A stretch of 51,662 nt of DNA from Microcaldota archaeon (lineage in GTDB: Archaea; Micrarchaeota; Micrarchaeia; Micrarchaeales; Micrarchaeaceae). Position numbers and translations under genes: made by a program. The notes under the pieces are model-generated. The model was not told where the DNA came from. It did not search any database and saw nothing but the letters and a program-made list of their open reading frames with translations. Positions 51,627 through 51,662 of the stretch are shown here, piece by piece. Positions within the stretch are counted from its first letter, which is position 1. Each line of letters begins with the position of its first letter. Where the stretch lies: assembly GCA_021828345.1 (NCBI GenBank), contig JAJZJI010000003.1, forward strand, positions 1 through 51,662. The letters are read 5' to 3'.

Positions 51627-51662
51627 AGAAAAATACCGAGAATAATAAATACCCCACTTTTG

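Overview
The window is AT-rich archaeal chromosome, about one third G+C by eye. Archaeal hallmarks are MCM, the RFC large subunit, a histone, geranylgeranylglyceryl-phosphate synthase, GatD/GatE, a ThrRS with the archaeal N-terminal editing domain, DUF2070, AMMECR1 and two tRNAs with introns in the anticodon loop. Small gene products, tight packing and many lineage-specific proteins suggest a DPANN-type archaeon (Micrarchaeota/Parvarchaeota-like). That placement is inference. Many starts follow a GTG or GGTG that ends about five bases before the start codon, and several other genes look leaderless. I used this spacing to choose starts.

Layout. 1-1.7 kb: a gene cut by the window edge and glutamate dehydrogenase. 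1.8-4.1 kb: three poorly known genes between tRNA-Thr and tRNA-Arg. 4.2-10.7 kb: lipid-carrier and envelope genes (GlcNAc-1-P transferase family, polyisoprenol kinase family, cis-prenyltransferase, DUF2070) with a histone and endonuclease IV. 10.7-15.6 kb: a leftward operon MtaB-type methylthiotransferase / gatD / 2-TM protein / gatE. 15.7-22.9 kb: small membrane and zinc proteins, a methyltransferase, thrS, rfcL, a surface protein and an EF-Tu-like pseudo-GTPase. 22.9-29.7 kb: a heat-shock locus (hsp20 divergent from winged-helix regulator, grpE, dnaK, dnaJ), then mcm. 29.9-33.5 kb: ITPase, a TPR-AAA fusion, RNase HI, AMMECR1 and tRNA-Ile. 33.6-39.1 kb: a glycosyltransferase, a PLD-like membrane protein, a large pilin-type beta-solenoid surface protein, a HExxH protein and unknowns. 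39.2-44.7 kb: isochorismatase-like protein, tRNA-Val, RNase Z overlapping a short NFACT protein, GGGP synthase, an SDR and a divergent proline dehydrogenase. 44.8-50.9 kb: an accessory stretch, nearly all rightward, of unknown genes with a lipoprotein, an LCM-like methyltransferase, a NikR-like regulator and a cold-shock protein. 50.9-51.7 kb: non-coding DNA rich in hairpins.

The most interesting signals are these. Three genes with convincing protein sequence have no ATG/GTG/TTG start but a Shine-Dalgarno element ahead of ATT, ACG or ATA. A class III prepilin signal is joined to an 18-residue-repeat solenoid. A roughly 110-nt, multi-stem RNA-like element lies near the right edge. The NFACT protein lacks its C-terminal half. 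The PRODH-like protein lacks its substrate-binding arginine pair. A 26-bp perfect palindrome lies before a zinc-protein gene, and a 7-bp dyad operator candidate lies before hsp20. No CRISPR array, transposase or rRNA was seen.
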